Origin: Excoecaria cochinchinensis
Lineage: Eukaryota; Streptophyta; Magnoliopsida; Malpighiales; Euphorbiaceae
Assembly (NCBI GenBank): GCA_947683425.1
Contig: CANTUQ010000073.1
Span: 16,702,001-16,766,000 of the forward strand
Length of the DNA stretch: 64,000 bases
Direction: 5' to 3'
Shown: in pieces, positions 12,201-22,997 of the stretch
Numbering within the stretch: the first letter of the stretch is position 1
How the letters are laid out: every line of letters starts with the position of its first letter
Notes under the pieces: generated by a model
Told to the model about the DNA's origin: nothing
Database searches by the model: none
The model's input: only the letters and a program-made list of their open reading frames with translations
Made by a program: the position numbers and the translations under genes

Positions 12201-13303
12201 CAACCCTGACACTATCCCTTTTTATATAAGGAAAGTAGTTAAAAAAGTTTTTAGAAATGCCTGTCATATGTCTATTCGCACCAGAATCTATAATCCATGA
12301 GTCGAGCGAAAGAGTTACTTGACTTGACAAAATTGGAGGTAGCACTGAAGGAAGGGTTAAGTTGAGAAAGATGCCTGAAATGCTGAATTTCATCAGAAGA
12401 GAGACTTTCGACTGAAACTGTCTCCTTGGATGATTCTACTGTTTCTAACATGTTTGCTTGAGCCCTTGTTGAGTTAGCTCGTTTTCCCCCTCGACCCCTA
12501 TTAGGTTTCCCATGCAACTTCCAGCAATTCTCCTTTGTATGCCTTGGCTTTCCACAATAATTATATTGCAGATGGTCTTTATCAGAGGTAACCCCCTTAG
12601 GCTGCTCATGAGTCACATGGGCAGTTAAACCCGACTTCTCAATAGGTACAGTGTAAAGTATGGCACTTTTTCTGGTCTCTTCCTACCAGATATAAGAATA
12701 TACCTCTTCAAGAGAGAGAAAAGGGGAACTACCAATAACTTGAACTCTCAATTGGTCAAATTCATGGTTCAAACCTACTAAAAAATCATATGTTCTCTCC
12801 TTTTCAATCATGTTTTGAATCAGTACCGCATCATCAGTACACTTGGCCTGAAAATCTTGAAAATAATCCAATTCCTGCCATAAATTACTTAGCTCAAAAA
12901 AAAATCTGAAACAGAAAGTTCACCTCGTTTGTGCCATAGCGTTACGAAGTTCAAAAATTCAAGCATCGTTTCCCATCCGAAAAAAGTGATTTTTGCAGCT
13001 TTCCATATCTTCTCCGCAGTGTCAAGCAATAAATATTGTCGAGAGATATTGGGATGCACAGAATTAATAAGTTAAGACATAACCAATGAGTTATCGAAGT
13101 CCCATTGACTAAAGGTGAGGTCAGTAACAAGTGGTTGTTTCTTATCTCCATTAATGTATCCTTGCAATCTTCTAGCTTTAATAGATAATAAACATGATCC
13201 AGACCAAGCTAAATAGGTACTACTGCCATCTAGTTTAATAGGACTAATTTGAGAATAGGGACTGTCATTAATACTATAATGTTTCTCGACATCTTTATAA
13301 TCT
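9250..13303 (-). pseudogene. Broken copia gag-pol of nested element
   Basis: Frames on the minus strand give, in order: Gag with the INDSPYSQISP and STYLAWSGSCLLSIKARRL blocks (about 13,300-13,070); a degenerate zinc knuckle (YCGKPRHTKENC, about 12,545); protease DSGANRHMTG (about 12,280); integrase pieces including TSCPYTNAQNG (about 11,450); reverse transcriptase (KWVFTIKHKVDGS near 10,560, YVDDIVMTG near 10,110); and RNase H (VARSSVEAEYRAMA and YCNNQAAISIAYN, 9,371-9,580). Frameshifts and stops separate most blocks. The coding sequence is strongly similar to the copia element at 15.3-20.5 kb, but the LTRs are not. Confidence 0.88.
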
Positions 13304-13768
13304 ATTATGATTAGATTAAATTGAAGATAAAAATACAAGCACAGTAACAAAAACCTAGAAGCAGAACCTGTTGACAAAGGAGACAAAAGCTGTTCACGTG
13401 AAGCCCAAAAACCAAAGACTTCAAAAATGACCGGAAATTGGCTTGTCGGAGATGGAGGGGGCCGGCGAACCGATTTGCGCAAAGTCGGCTAACGGGAGGT
13501 GACCGGATGTCGGCACATGCGCTTCACGCGCCAGCTAGTGAACAATGACCGAATTCTTCTAGAGGCGCGTGTACTCACACGTGAGGTCTGACGGCACCGG
13601 AAGTTTGTGTACCGGCCGAACTTGACCTGGGCTATACTCCGGTGAGGGCGGTGTCAAACGAAGAGGAGCGAAACGCATCCTCTTTACACTTGCCGAAAAA
13701 TCACGTACTGTTACTTACCCAAGAAGGGAGGAAACTCAACCTTCACGCAGGCAATGGCTCTGATACCA

Positions 13769-13963
13769 TGTAGATTTTGTAAATGGAGAATTTTCTTATT
13801 ATCTCACTTGTATAAACAATCCATTGTACAAGCTATTTATAGGAAAAATAAAAGAGTTCTAGTCCTACTAAAATAAGGAAACATAAAACTAACTAGGAAA
13901 CAAACTAAAATTAGGAATATACAGAAACCCGATTTAACTAGGAATATACAACATTTATCAACA
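13769..13963 (-). repeat. 5' LTR of nested copia element
   Basis: 195 bp, about 94% identical to the partner LTR. On the minus strand it contains TATAAATAG, a plausible promoter, and it is followed by the initiator-Met primer site. Confidence 0.93.
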
Positions 13964-13996
13964 GGAAGAGTTCCAGAAACTCAAACAAACCTCCAC

Positions 13997-14368
13997 TGTG
14001 AAGGCATACCAAGATAAGTTCGAGCACCCTCCAGTCGCCGGATTTGGTGGAAAGGCCGGAAATCACCCTACGCACCCTCCAATGTCGACGGTGAGAAAAA
14101 TAGATCACCAGATCCGGTGACCCAACGAGAAGCAGAATCCTCTGCCGAAAAGAAACCGGGAACAGAAACCCAAAAACCCAGAAAAAATCCTAGAAAATTC
14201 TAATGCTCTGATACCATGTAACAAAACACAATGGGAGAATGATTTTCTGTATTTGTATTGAGGAAAACTCAGGTATTTATACAATAATAGAAAACTAATA
14301 TAGGAAACTTCCTATTCTGTACAAGAAAACTAAATATTCTACAGCTAATTACAATCAATTCTGTAACA
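13997..14368 (-). mobile_element. Copia fragment: leader, primer site and 5' LTR
   Basis: On the minus strand, 14217-14368 is an LTR-like block starting TGTTACAG and ending TTTGTTACA. It is followed by a primer site (complement of 14205-14216, TGGTATCAGAGC) and a GC-rich leader running to about 13,997. The rest of the element is missing. It abuts the truncated gypsy 3' LTR on one side and leftover gypsy gag on the other, so it replaced the pol region of the gypsy element. Its left boundary is approximate. Confidence 0.7.
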
Positions 14369-14573
14369 CTATATATTAGTGTAAAATCCCTTTTCGAACC
14401 ACAATCATTGCAATAGAAATTTCTGAATATTCTCTCTGTCCATTTCCTTTTCTCTCTCTCAAATCTCTCTCGTCTTATTATATTCTCTCTTCTTCTTCCT
14501 ATTTTCTACCTATTTTTCTAGGTTTATCCCTCAGAATTCTTCAGTAAGCTATTGTTAAGAATTAATCCTAACA
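14369..14573 (+). repeat. Truncated 3' LTR of the gypsy remnant
   Basis: Matches the 3' half of the 5' LTR (8060-8266) and ends TAACA next to the CCTTT target duplication. Confidence 0.88.
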
Positions 14574-14578
14574 CCTTT

Positions 14579-15299
14579 CCTTTAAGTATGTCTTAATCAA
14601 CTTTGAGAATCTAATTTCCAAAATGTTTCCTTCTCATGGTATTTGGAGGGACAACATCACTATCGTTTTCAAACTTTAAGATGTCTTTGTAATTATGAAA
14701 ATACAAATCTTTAATTCAAGATTATATTCAAAGGATCATAGTTCAATGATTCTAGTGGGGCAACTATCTCAATTATGCGGATTGCAGAGAATGTAAGGCC
14801 ACTAGAGGTTGTAAGTCCTTATTCAGCAAATGCTTTCATGCCATTTCTAACCAATTATATTCCAATAACAAGCTTCTTTCTCCTTTTCCATTCAATACAT
14901 TTAGACAGGTGATTCCAACTTAACAGTGATCAAACAGTCTTAAGATCACAGAGGAGGATAGGACGGGATACTGAAAAAGGAAAGCAAAACTCAACATCAA
15001 AGTTAATAATAAAAGGGCTCCAAAGCGTGTCTGGTAATGGTAAGGCAATGCAACTACAAACAATAAATAATATCAAACATATGCACAACATTCAAAAAGA
15101 AGCACCTATGGGAATCTTAGCCTACTCTTTCTATGTTTCGATTCAATGTTTAAGAAAGAAGAACACATCAATATTTACCATAAATAAAACCTAAAAGAAT
15201 ACGTTTCAATACTGCCAAAAACAGCACAAATTGGCTTAAATTTGCAGTTAATATGTCATCCATAAATCTATAATCTTGATGACATATGCAAAGGCATCA
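14579..15299. other. Intergenic DNA between retroelements
   Basis: About 720 bases of AT-rich DNA with no gene, promoter or repeat that can be supported. Confidence 0.6.
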
Positions 15300-15304
15300 C
15301 TTCC

Positions 15305-15468
15305 TGTTGAATATAGCTGTGTTGAATAGCTGTAAGGTTGAATAATTGATCATAGTAGTTAGGAGCTGATTTAGGAGCTGTATTTTTTGACTTAATTTCC
15401 AATCCTTCTTGTATAAATTCAGGTTAATGTTAATACAAAAATATGAAACCCTACTCTGAATTTCTTCA
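15305..15468 (+). repeat. 5' LTR of young copia element
   Basis: 164 bp, TG/CA ends, followed directly by the primer site. Confidence 0.95.
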
Positions 15469-16078
15469 TGGTATCAGAGCCTTACTGCCATTGAAAGGTT
15501 GAGTTTATCTCCCTGCAGTAAGTTGTTTTCAATTCCAGTACACTGGACATTTCGACACAAATTGGAGAGGTGAGTTATCTCCCTCTATAAGCTACACCGT
15601 CACAACAGAAGGGAGGTCAGGTGATTTCCGGCCAATGTCCAGATTTCCGGCACCTTCCGACCAAGCACGTGAGTACACGCGCTGCTGAAGCTCTCCTGTC
15701 TTGGCGTTTTTTTGTAGCTGTAAAACGGACCTGTTCCGGCCCTCTTCAGACGACACCGCCCTTACCGGAGGAAGCGCGAGGAAAAGTTCGGCCGGTACAC
15801 TGATTTCCGGAGACGTCAGACCCCGCGCGTGAGTACACGCGCCGATTGTCCTATTCTGAGCACTGTTCACTCGCCGGCGCGTGAACAGTCCTCCGGCCGC
15901 CTTTGGTCACCGTTTTTTGCTCCGATCGACTCGCCGGCCCTTTCCGCTTCTGACCCACTGATCTCCGGCGACTTCCAACCTCCTTGGTTTCTGAGTCCAA
16001 CAGTGATAGGTTCTGTGCTTCAATTGTTTTGGATTTCTTTCCTGCTGTTTGTTCTTGTTTTTGTTTTAAGCCTCCATT

Positions 16079-16833
16079 ATGTCAAATACTAAGGATGAAG
16101 TAGAGAAATATTATCAAATTAATGATAGTCCACATTTTCAAATTAGCCCAGTTAAATTGGATGGGAGCAGTACTTATTTAGCCTGGTCTAGGTCATGTTT
16201 ATTGTCGATCAAGGCTAGAAGATTACAGGCTTATATTGATGGAAGTAAAAAACCACCGTCTACCACAGATCCTTTTTTTAGTCAATGGGATTCAGATAAT
16301 TCACTAGTTATGTCTTGGCTTCTGAATTCTATGCATCGTAAATTTCTAGACAGTATTTACTGCTTGATACCGCAGAAAAAATATGGAAAGCTGCAAAAAC
16401 CACCTATTCTCGAATGGGAAATGATGCTTGGATCTTTGAACTTAGGAATAAAGTTCATGGCACAAAACAAGGTGATCTTACTGTTTCAGATTATTTTTCT
16501 GAGCTGGGTAGTTTATGGCAGGAGCTGGATTATTATCAGGATTTTCAGGCAAAATGTGTTGAGGATGCGGTACTGATTCAAAATATGATTGAAAAGGAGA
16601 GGGTTTATGATTTTTTGGCTGGTCTAAATCCTGAATTTGATCAAGTGCGAGTTCAAGTTATTGGCAGGACATCATTTCCTTCTCTTGAGGAGGCACATTC
16701 TTTAATCCAGCAAGAAGAGACCAGAAGAAGTGCTATGCTTTATACTGCACCTATTGAGAAGTCAGGCTTAACTGCCCATATCTCTCTTGATCAACCAAAA
16801 GGTACTCTTTTTGATCAAGAATTTACACTGTGA
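16079..16833 (+). pseudogene. copia gag region, frameshifted
   Basis: The first ATG after the leader (16079) opens a Gag frame with the INDSPHFQISP and GSSTYLAWSRSCLLSIKARRL blocks. Near 16,365 the coding signal moves to another frame, where Gag continues (WIFELRNKVHG, SDYFSELGSLWQELDYYQDF, about 16,414-16,800). It moves back near 16,800, just before the zinc knuckle. Two single indels would explain this. Gag forms the virus-like particle that packages the element RNA. Confidence 0.85.
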
Positions 16834-19800
16834 TTACTGTGGTAAACCAAGGCATACTAAAGAAACTTGCTGGAAGTTGCATGGGAGACCTACTAGAGGT
16901 CGTGGGGGAAGAAGAATCAATACAACTAGAGCTCAAGCAAATATGTCAGAAGCAGCCGAATCATGTAAGGAGATAGCTCCAGTCGGAAGTCTCTCATCTG
17001 AAGAAGTTCAAAATTTCAGACACCTTATGTCACAGCTGAATCTTTCATCCAGTGTTACCTCGAATTCCGTCCAAACAGGTAACACACTTGCTCATCTTGA
17101 CTCTTGGATTATTGATTCTGGTGCGAATAGACATATGACAGGCACTTCTAAAGGCTTTATGAACTATTCTCCCTGTCTAAAAAGGGATAATGTCAGGGTA
17201 GCTGATGGGTCATTTACTCCTATTTCTGGGACAGGTTCCATTGTCTGTACTCCAAACATTAAGTTGTCTTCTGTTCTTCATGTTCCTCAATTTCCTGTCA
17301 ATCTTTTATCTGTCAGTGCTATCACTAAATCTCTAAAGTGTAAAGTTGAATTTTTTCCTGATTATTGTATTTTTCAGGACCTTCAAACAGAGAAGATGAT
17401 TGGTAGTGGCAGAGAGCATGATTTCTTATACATGATGGACCACTGTCAAGGCCTAGCTTTGTTTGAAGGGCATAAGGATGTCAATCAGGAAATAATACAA
17501 TGGCATAGGAGATTAGGACATCCATCCTTTTTTGTTTTAGAAAAACTATATCCCAATTTATTTTCTAAAACTACGTTTGAGTTTTTATCTTGTGATGCTT
17601 GTGAGTATGCGAAACATACAAAAAATTCTTATCCTTTAAGTGATAATAAAACAACTGTCCCTTTTATGCTTGTCCATTCTGATGTTTGGGGTCCCACACA
17701 GACACCCTCTTTAACTGGAAATCGATGGTTTGTTACCTTTATTGATTGTTGCACCAGAATGACTTGGGTATATTTAATTAAGACAAAAAGTGAGGTTTTC
17801 TCTTGTTTTCAATCTTTTCATAAAATGGTTGACACTCAGTTTGATGCTAAAATAAAGGTTTTAAGAACTGATAATGGGACAGAATATATGGATAGTAGAT
17901 TTGGAACTTATTTAGAATCTCAAGGGATCATTCACCAAACTAGTTGTCCTTATACTAGTGCTCAAAATGGAGTGGCAGAAAGAAAAAATAGGCATTTGTT
18001 GGAAGTTGCTAGATCTCTTATGTTTACTATGAATGTTCCAAAGCCATATTGGGGGGATGCAATTCTAGTAGCTGCCTATCTTATTAATAGAATGCCTCTC
18101 AAAGCTCTTAATTTTAGGACTCCTTTAGAGATTTTAACCGGGAAAACTCACTATACTGTTCCACCAAAAATATTTGGGTGTGTTTGCTTTGTCCATACTA
18201 GGAATGTTCGGAAATTAGATCCAAGAGCACTAAAATGTGTGTTCATTGGGTATTCATCAACTCAAAAGGGATATAAGTGTTACCACCCCCCATCTAGGAA
18301 ATTTTATGTCTGTATGAATGTTACCTTTCGGGAGTCTGAATCTTATTTTGGTATTTCTCAATCACCTCTTCAGGGGGAGAGTAGTGAAGAAGTGGTGATG
18401 GTGATAAATGAACCTGTGGTAACTCATGATCTTGTTCAGGAGCATAATATTGTTGATGTTCAGGGGGAGCAGAATGTTGTTCAGGGGGAGCAGAATGTTG
18501 ATGTTCATGGGGAGCAAAATGTTGTTGGTCGTTTAGATAGACCTGATTTGTTGAGATACTCGAGAAAAAATATGCCTGAAGAAGCTATCATGCACTCTAT
18601 ACTGCCAGAATCTTCGGGTGAGTTATTTTCTGATCCTGATTTAAATTTGCCTATTGCTCAAAGAAAAGGAGTCAGGTCTTGTACAAAATATTCCATTTCT
18701 AACTTTGTGTCTTATGATTATCTGTCTCCCTCCTATAAAGCCTTTGCTTTGTCTCTTTCCTCTATGTCTATTCCACAGGATTGGAGGGAAGCTATCATGG
18801 ATCCAAAGTGGCAAGAAGCCATGGTAGAAGAAATGAAGGCTCTCTCAAAAAATGACACCTGGAAACTTGTTGACTCTCCAAACAAGAAGTTAGTTGGTTG
18901 TAAATGGGTGTTCACAATAAAACACAAAGCCGATGGTTCAGTTGCAAGATTTAAAGCCAGACTAGTGGCAAAGGGATTCACTCAGACTTACGGAGTTGAT
19001 TACCAGGAGACATTTGCACCTGTTGCAAAAATGAATACAATCAGAATCTTGCTATCTTGTGCAGCTAATTTAGATTGGGATTTGCAGCAATTTGATGTGA
19101 AGAATGCATTCCTCCATGGAGACCTGGAAGAAGAAGTTTACATGGAGATACCTCCTGGTTTTGATGATGAAAGAACTAAAGGAAAGGTGTGCAGACTGAA
19201 GAAAGCCTTGTATGGATTGAAACAGTCTCCAAGAGCTTGGTTTGACAGATTCAGCAAAGCCATGATTTCTTTTGGTTATCAACAGAGTAATGCTGATCAT
19301 ACCCTCTTTATGAGACACTCCAAGGATAAAATCACTCTTCTTATAGTTTATGTTGATGATATAGTGATGACAGGGGATGATAAAGAAGAAATGGCTCGCC
19401 TGAAAAAGCTTTTAGCTCAGGAATTTGAGATAAAGGATCTTGGAGAGTTACGATATTTCTTGGGAATTGAAGTTGCCAGATCAACTAAAGGAATCTTCAT
19501 TTCTCAGAGAAAATATATCTTAGATCTCTTGGATGAGACTGGTATGCTGGGATGCAAACCGGCAGACACGCCTATTGAGAGCAATCACAAGCTACAATCA
19601 GAAGTTGGAAAGCCAGTGGATAAAGAGAGATACCAAAGGTTAGTTGGGAGACTTATTTATCTCTCACATACTAGGCCAGACATAGCCTACTCAGTGAGCT
19701 TGGTGAGTCAATTCATGCATGATCCACGAGACTCTCACATGCAAGCTGTCTTTCGAATTTTGCGGTATTTGAAGTCTGCCCCAGGAAAGGGTCTTCTTTT

Positions 19801-19921
19801 CTCCAAACATGGTCACCTCCACATAGAAGCTTTTACAGATGCAGATTGGGCTAGATCTTTAAATGACCGACGATCTACATCAGGATATTGTACTCTTGTA
19901 GGAGGGAACTTAGTTACTTAG
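16787..19921 (+). pseudogene. copia zinc knuckle, protease, integrase and reverse transcriptase
   Basis: This is an open frame of 1044 codons. Residues 15-28 are a CCHC zinc knuckle (CDYCGKPRHTKETC). The aspartic protease motif DSGANRHMTG lies near 17,113-17,140. The pre-integrase HHCC region (WHRRLGHP then CDACEYAKH) is at about 17,500-17,620. Integrase core residues are in HSDVWGP, RTDNGTEY and AERKNRH (about 17,680-17,990). The reverse transcriptase runs from KWVFTIKHK (about 18,903) through YVDDIVMTG (about 19,349). The frame ends at a TAG (19919-19921) inside RNase H, followed by in-frame homology, so the stop is a mutation rather than the natural end. A short in-frame repeat (QGEQNV units, about 18,457-18,530) lies between integrase and reverse transcriptase. 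Confidence 0.93.
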
Positions 19922-19939
19922 AGAAGTAAGAAGCAAAGT

Positions 19940-20302
19940 GTGGTTGCAAGATCAAGTGCTGAAGCAGAATACAGGGCTATGGCTCAAGGTGTTTGTGAAC
20001 TTCTTTGGCTGAGAAAGCTACTAGAAGAATTGAGACTATTTGAAAGAAGAAGACTATCCTTATACTGTGACAACAAAGCCGCCATCAGTATAGCTCATAA
20101 TCCTGTTCAACATAATCGGACGAAGCACATTGAAATCGATCTACATTTCATCAAGGAAAAGCTAACTGAAGGCATCTTGAGTTTATTTCATGTGAAATCA
20201 GACAGACAGCTAGCAGATATTTTTACAAAAGGACTCAATAGTCGAACCTTTCACACCATAGTTTGCAAGTTGGGCATGTGTAATATTTTTGCACAAACTT
20301 GA
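19940..20302 (+). pseudogene. copia RNase H C-terminal part
   Basis: It continues the polyprotein after the internal stop, in the same frame, with ARSSAEAEYRAMA, LYCDNKAAISIAHNP and TKHIEIDLHFIKEK, which are standard copia RNase H blocks. It ends with GMCNIFAQT and a TGA immediately before the purine tract. RNase H removes the RNA template during reverse transcription. Without readthrough it is not produced. Confidence 0.9.
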
Positions 20303-20309
20303 GCGGGAG

Positions 20310-20473
20310 TGTTGAATATAGCTGTGTTGAATAGCTGTAAGGTTGAATAATTGATCATAGTAGTTAGGAGCTGATTTAGGAGCTGTATTTTTTGACTTAA
20401 TTTCCAATCCTTCTTGTATAAATTCAAGTTAATGTTAATACAAAAATATGAAATCCTACTCTGAATTTCTTCA
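20310..20473 (+). repeat. 3' LTR of young copia element
   Basis: 164 bp, 162 identical to the 5' LTR by eye (G/A in ATTCAGG/ATTCAAG, C/T in GAAACC/GAAATC). Confidence 0.95.
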
Positions 20474-20478
20474 CTTCT

Positions 20479-20859
20479 CCAGTTTTCCCTTGGTGATAAG
20501 AAACGAATAACACCTAAAGCAAGGAGGAAAATTGGTAGGAAAACAGCACTATAAGGATACCAATTAAGACAGCATTAAAAATAAAACATAGGAAGCAAGG
20601 AAATTATCTATAAGAGAAAAGGATAAAACTAAAGCCAAAGACCTCCAGCATCAACAAACTAGAAAAGAAAAGGAAAAAAAAGTGCTTGAAAGAGAAAACC
20701 ACAAGAAAAAGACTCTTCAAAATTGCCAATTTAATCTCATCCCATCCTGTCATATGATCCACATTCCTCTCCCTTGAACTGCACATGATACACGGCTAAA
20801 ACATCCTCCACCTACCTCTTCAAATTGACAGGATATACAAGCAATATAGGTATCCCACA
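20479..20859. other. Intergenic DNA
   Basis: About 380 bases between the copia target duplication and the chromovirus. No feature is supported. Confidence 0.6.
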
Positions 20860-20864
20860 AAATG

Positions 20865-21301
20865 TGATGAATAGATTCAGGACAAACCAAATAACCAATA
20901 AAACAGTGATTCAAATGAAAAATCAGATGAGAAGGGGTTGATTTCATTAATTAACAGGAAGATAACTTCCCTCTCCAAAAAGGAGCCCTGCTCAACAGCA
21001 GCCAAACAATTGATTTCCCAAAGATAGTCCCCTCTCCCTCCTCTCTAGCAAATATAACAAAACAAAAGAAGAAACCGTTTTGCCCCCTAGTGTCCAGCTT
21101 GGCACTAGGTGCACTGCTATTCTCTCTCCTACCCCTAACCGAATTATTCCAACCAAATCCCTTCAATACCCTTGTTGTGTTGCTAATTTCTCAACCACCT
21201 GCTGCGTCTGCTGCTTCTTCTTGTGAACATAGACTTGCAATTTCCTAGGCCCAAGTGAATCAGGGTTCAGGAGCCTTGCTTGAGTAGCAGCTTCTCCATC
21301 A
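20865..21301 (-). repeat. 3' LTR of chromovirus
   Basis: Shares nearly all sequence with 25996-26466 apart from small deletions. The last part of the pol frame (stop near 21163) runs into this LTR. Confidence 0.9.
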
Positions 21302-21729
21302 ATGCCACCCTCTTTAAATAAAGTCTTGTCCTCAAGACTTAACTGAGGGTATTCACTTTTCATGACAAACTCGTCTTCCCATGTTGTGTCGTCGATGCTC
21401 TTCGACCGCCATTGCACCAACCATTGAGTCACACTTTCGCCTTCTCTTTGGATCACTCGTGTGGCCAGTACCTTATGAGGAACAGGACCGTCTACATACT
21501 CTAACTCCAACTCAGGCGGCAGGTTGGTGGAGCTGGTTTGAGTGCCATTTGCTTTCTTAAGAAGGGAGACGTGGAAGACATGATGAATTTTGGAAGAACC
21601 AGGCAAGAGTAAGCGGTAGGCCACTGCTCCTACCTTGGCTGAAATCTGGTATAGCCCGAAGTAACGGACTGACAGCTTCGGGTAGATTCGTCGTGTGACT
21701 GATTGTTGCCGGTTAGGCCGAAGCTTCAA
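21163..21729 (-). pseudogene. Chromovirus integrase C-terminus and chromodomain
   Basis: The frame opens with a GPY/F-like region (KLSVRYFGLYQISAKVG, about 21,690-21,640) and SSKIHHVFHVSLLKK. A chromodomain (VLATRVIQREGESVTQWLVQW, with a following WEDEF, about 21,480-21,370) comes next. Chromodomains of this class direct integration to particular chromatin states (family knowledge). The last 46 codons lie inside the 3' LTR. Confidence 0.9.
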
Positions 21730-22119
21730 ATATACCCAATCCCCTACCTCAAGCTAACCTCCCTTCAGTGCTGGTCTGCACTTTGCTTCATTTGCTGTTG
21801 TGATCTCAGTAAATGACCCTTAAGTTGCCTCAAGGCCTCATCTCGGTCCCATAGCCCTCTGGCTACTACCTCCACCTGTACTTCACCAGGAACGTACTGT
21901 AAGATAGTTGGGCGCTTCCTCCCATACACTACCTCAAAAGATGTGGTGCCTGTGCTCGCATGGAAAGAGGTATTAAACCAATATTCCGCCCAAGGCAGCC
22001 ACGGACTCCAGTAACGGGGCTGGTCAACAGCGAAACAACGGAGGTAGGATTCGAGGCATCGATTGACAACTTCGGTCTACCCATCCGTCTCGAGGTGATA
22101 AGAAGAGTTAAAACTTGAG

Positions 22120-22763
22120 CTAGCTGCCCTGCAGTTTAAATAATTCCTGCCAAAATCGACTCACGAAAATCGGATCTCTGTCGCTAATGATGGTCTTCGG
22201 GAACCCATGGAGCCGTACAATCTCCTTAACAAATAATTCAGCAACCCCGCAAGAATTGTAAGTGTGTTTCAAGGCCACGAAGTGGCTGTATTTCGACAAT
22301 CTATCCACTATTACCATCACAGCATCATAACCCCTTGACTTCGGCATCCCAGTGATGAAATCCATTAAGATATCCTCCCATATTGCTTGAGGCACTGGAA
22401 GGGGTTGCAGCAGCCCCCCAGGTGAGAGGGTGGAGGCCTTATACACCGCTGACAGGTGGAGCAACTCTTGACAAAATCCTTAATGTGTTGAACCATCCCC
22501 TTCCAATAGAACGTTGCTGCCACTCTTTGATAAGTCCGGTAGTATCCGGAGTGTCCCCCTACCACTTAGTTGTGAAACTCCTCCAACAAAGCAAGAATCC
22601 ATTTGGAAGTAGAAGAAATTACTAGTTTTCCGTTGCGGTAAAAGACACCTTGCTTGAGTTCATACTTGGGCTTGGAAGCGGGTCCACTTGCAAGGCTTGT
22701 CTTATAGCTTCCAGTTGAGGGTCCTGAGCTGCTTCTGCTAACAGCTGGCTGCCCCCATCCCAC
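22120..22763 (-). pseudogene. Chromovirus integrase zinc finger and core
   Basis: An HHCC-type segment (GGHSGYYRTYQRVAATFYW then SCSTCQRC) is at about 22,560-22,470. It is followed in another frame by the integrase core (DFITGMPKSRGYDAVMVIVDRLSKY, then IISDRDPIFVSRFWQELF) at about 22,360-22,140. Integrase inserts the element cDNA. The frame is broken between the two halves and again near 22,120. Confidence 0.88.
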
Positions 22764-22997
22764 GTAGGATACGAGACAAGAGGGGCAAGTTCAACTTCCT
22801 CTTGCTATCTTGATAACGCATCAACAGCCGAGTTAAGTTTTCCCGGCTTGTATTGGACCTCATAGACATAGCCCATCAGTTTTGCAAGCAAATTTTGCTG
22901 GTCAGTAGTAGTAATTCGCTGCTGTAACAGGTGTGGCAAGCTCCTCTAGTCAGGGTACACAGTGAATTTTCGCCCCAGCAAGTAAGGTCACCAATGC

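Larger units (their letters stand above)
9025..13963 (-). mobile_element. Complete but decayed copia element, nested in gypsy gag
   Basis: Two 195-bp LTRs (9025-9219 and 13769-13963) begin TGTAGATT and end ATCAACA on the plus strand. They flank an internal region coding on the minus strand. The target duplication GGAAG is perfect (9020-9024 and 13964-13968). The primer site, complement of 13756-13768, reads TGGTATCAGAGCC directly after the 5' LTR. A purine tract (GAAGGGGAG on the minus strand) precedes the 3' LTR at 9220-9229. By eye the LTRs differ at about 12 of 195 positions, so this is an older insertion than the neighbouring copia element. Confidence 0.95.
7874..14573 (+). mobile_element. 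Ty3/gypsy remnant split by nested elements
   Basis: The outer element is bounded by a perfect 5-bp target duplication CCTTT (7869-7873 and 14574-14578). It starts TGTTA and ends TAACA, a proper inverted terminus. The 5' LTR is 7874-8266 (393 bp). A primer site TGGTATTAGAGC, one base from the usual initiator-Met form, sits at 8269-8280. A gag frame begins at 8301. Most of the interior is gone: gag is interrupted at 9025 by a complete minus-strand copia element, resumes for a short piece at 13969, is then replaced by a copia leader/LTR fragment, and ends in a truncated 3' LTR (14369-14573) that matches the 5' LTR from position 8060 onward. Confidence 0.85.
15305..20473 (+). mobile_element. Young, full-length copia element
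   Basis: Two 164-bp LTRs (15305-15468 and 20310-20473) start TGTTGAATATAG and end TTTCTTCA. Their only visible differences are two substitutions, so the insertion is recent. The primer site TGGTATCAGAGCC is at 15469-15481 and the purine tract GAGCGGGAG at 20301-20309. The flanks read CTTCC and CTTCT, a target duplication with one later change. The leader (about 15,480-16,078) is GC-rich. Gag-pol is disabled by at least two frameshifts and one stop. The order PR-IN-RT-RH and the overall layout suggest the Ale/Retrofit (RE1-like) branch; this is inference from motif style. Confidence 0.96.

Noticed and set aside
20951..21166. Small frame repeated almost identically at 26113-26331
   Set aside because: Both copies lie in the two LTRs of the same chromovirus. 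The similarity is explained by LTR identity, and no domain is present.
21163..21729. Chromodomain protein as a host chromatin gene
   Set aside because: It is fused to an integrase C-terminus, lies inside paired LTRs and ends within an LTR, so it is a chromovirus product.
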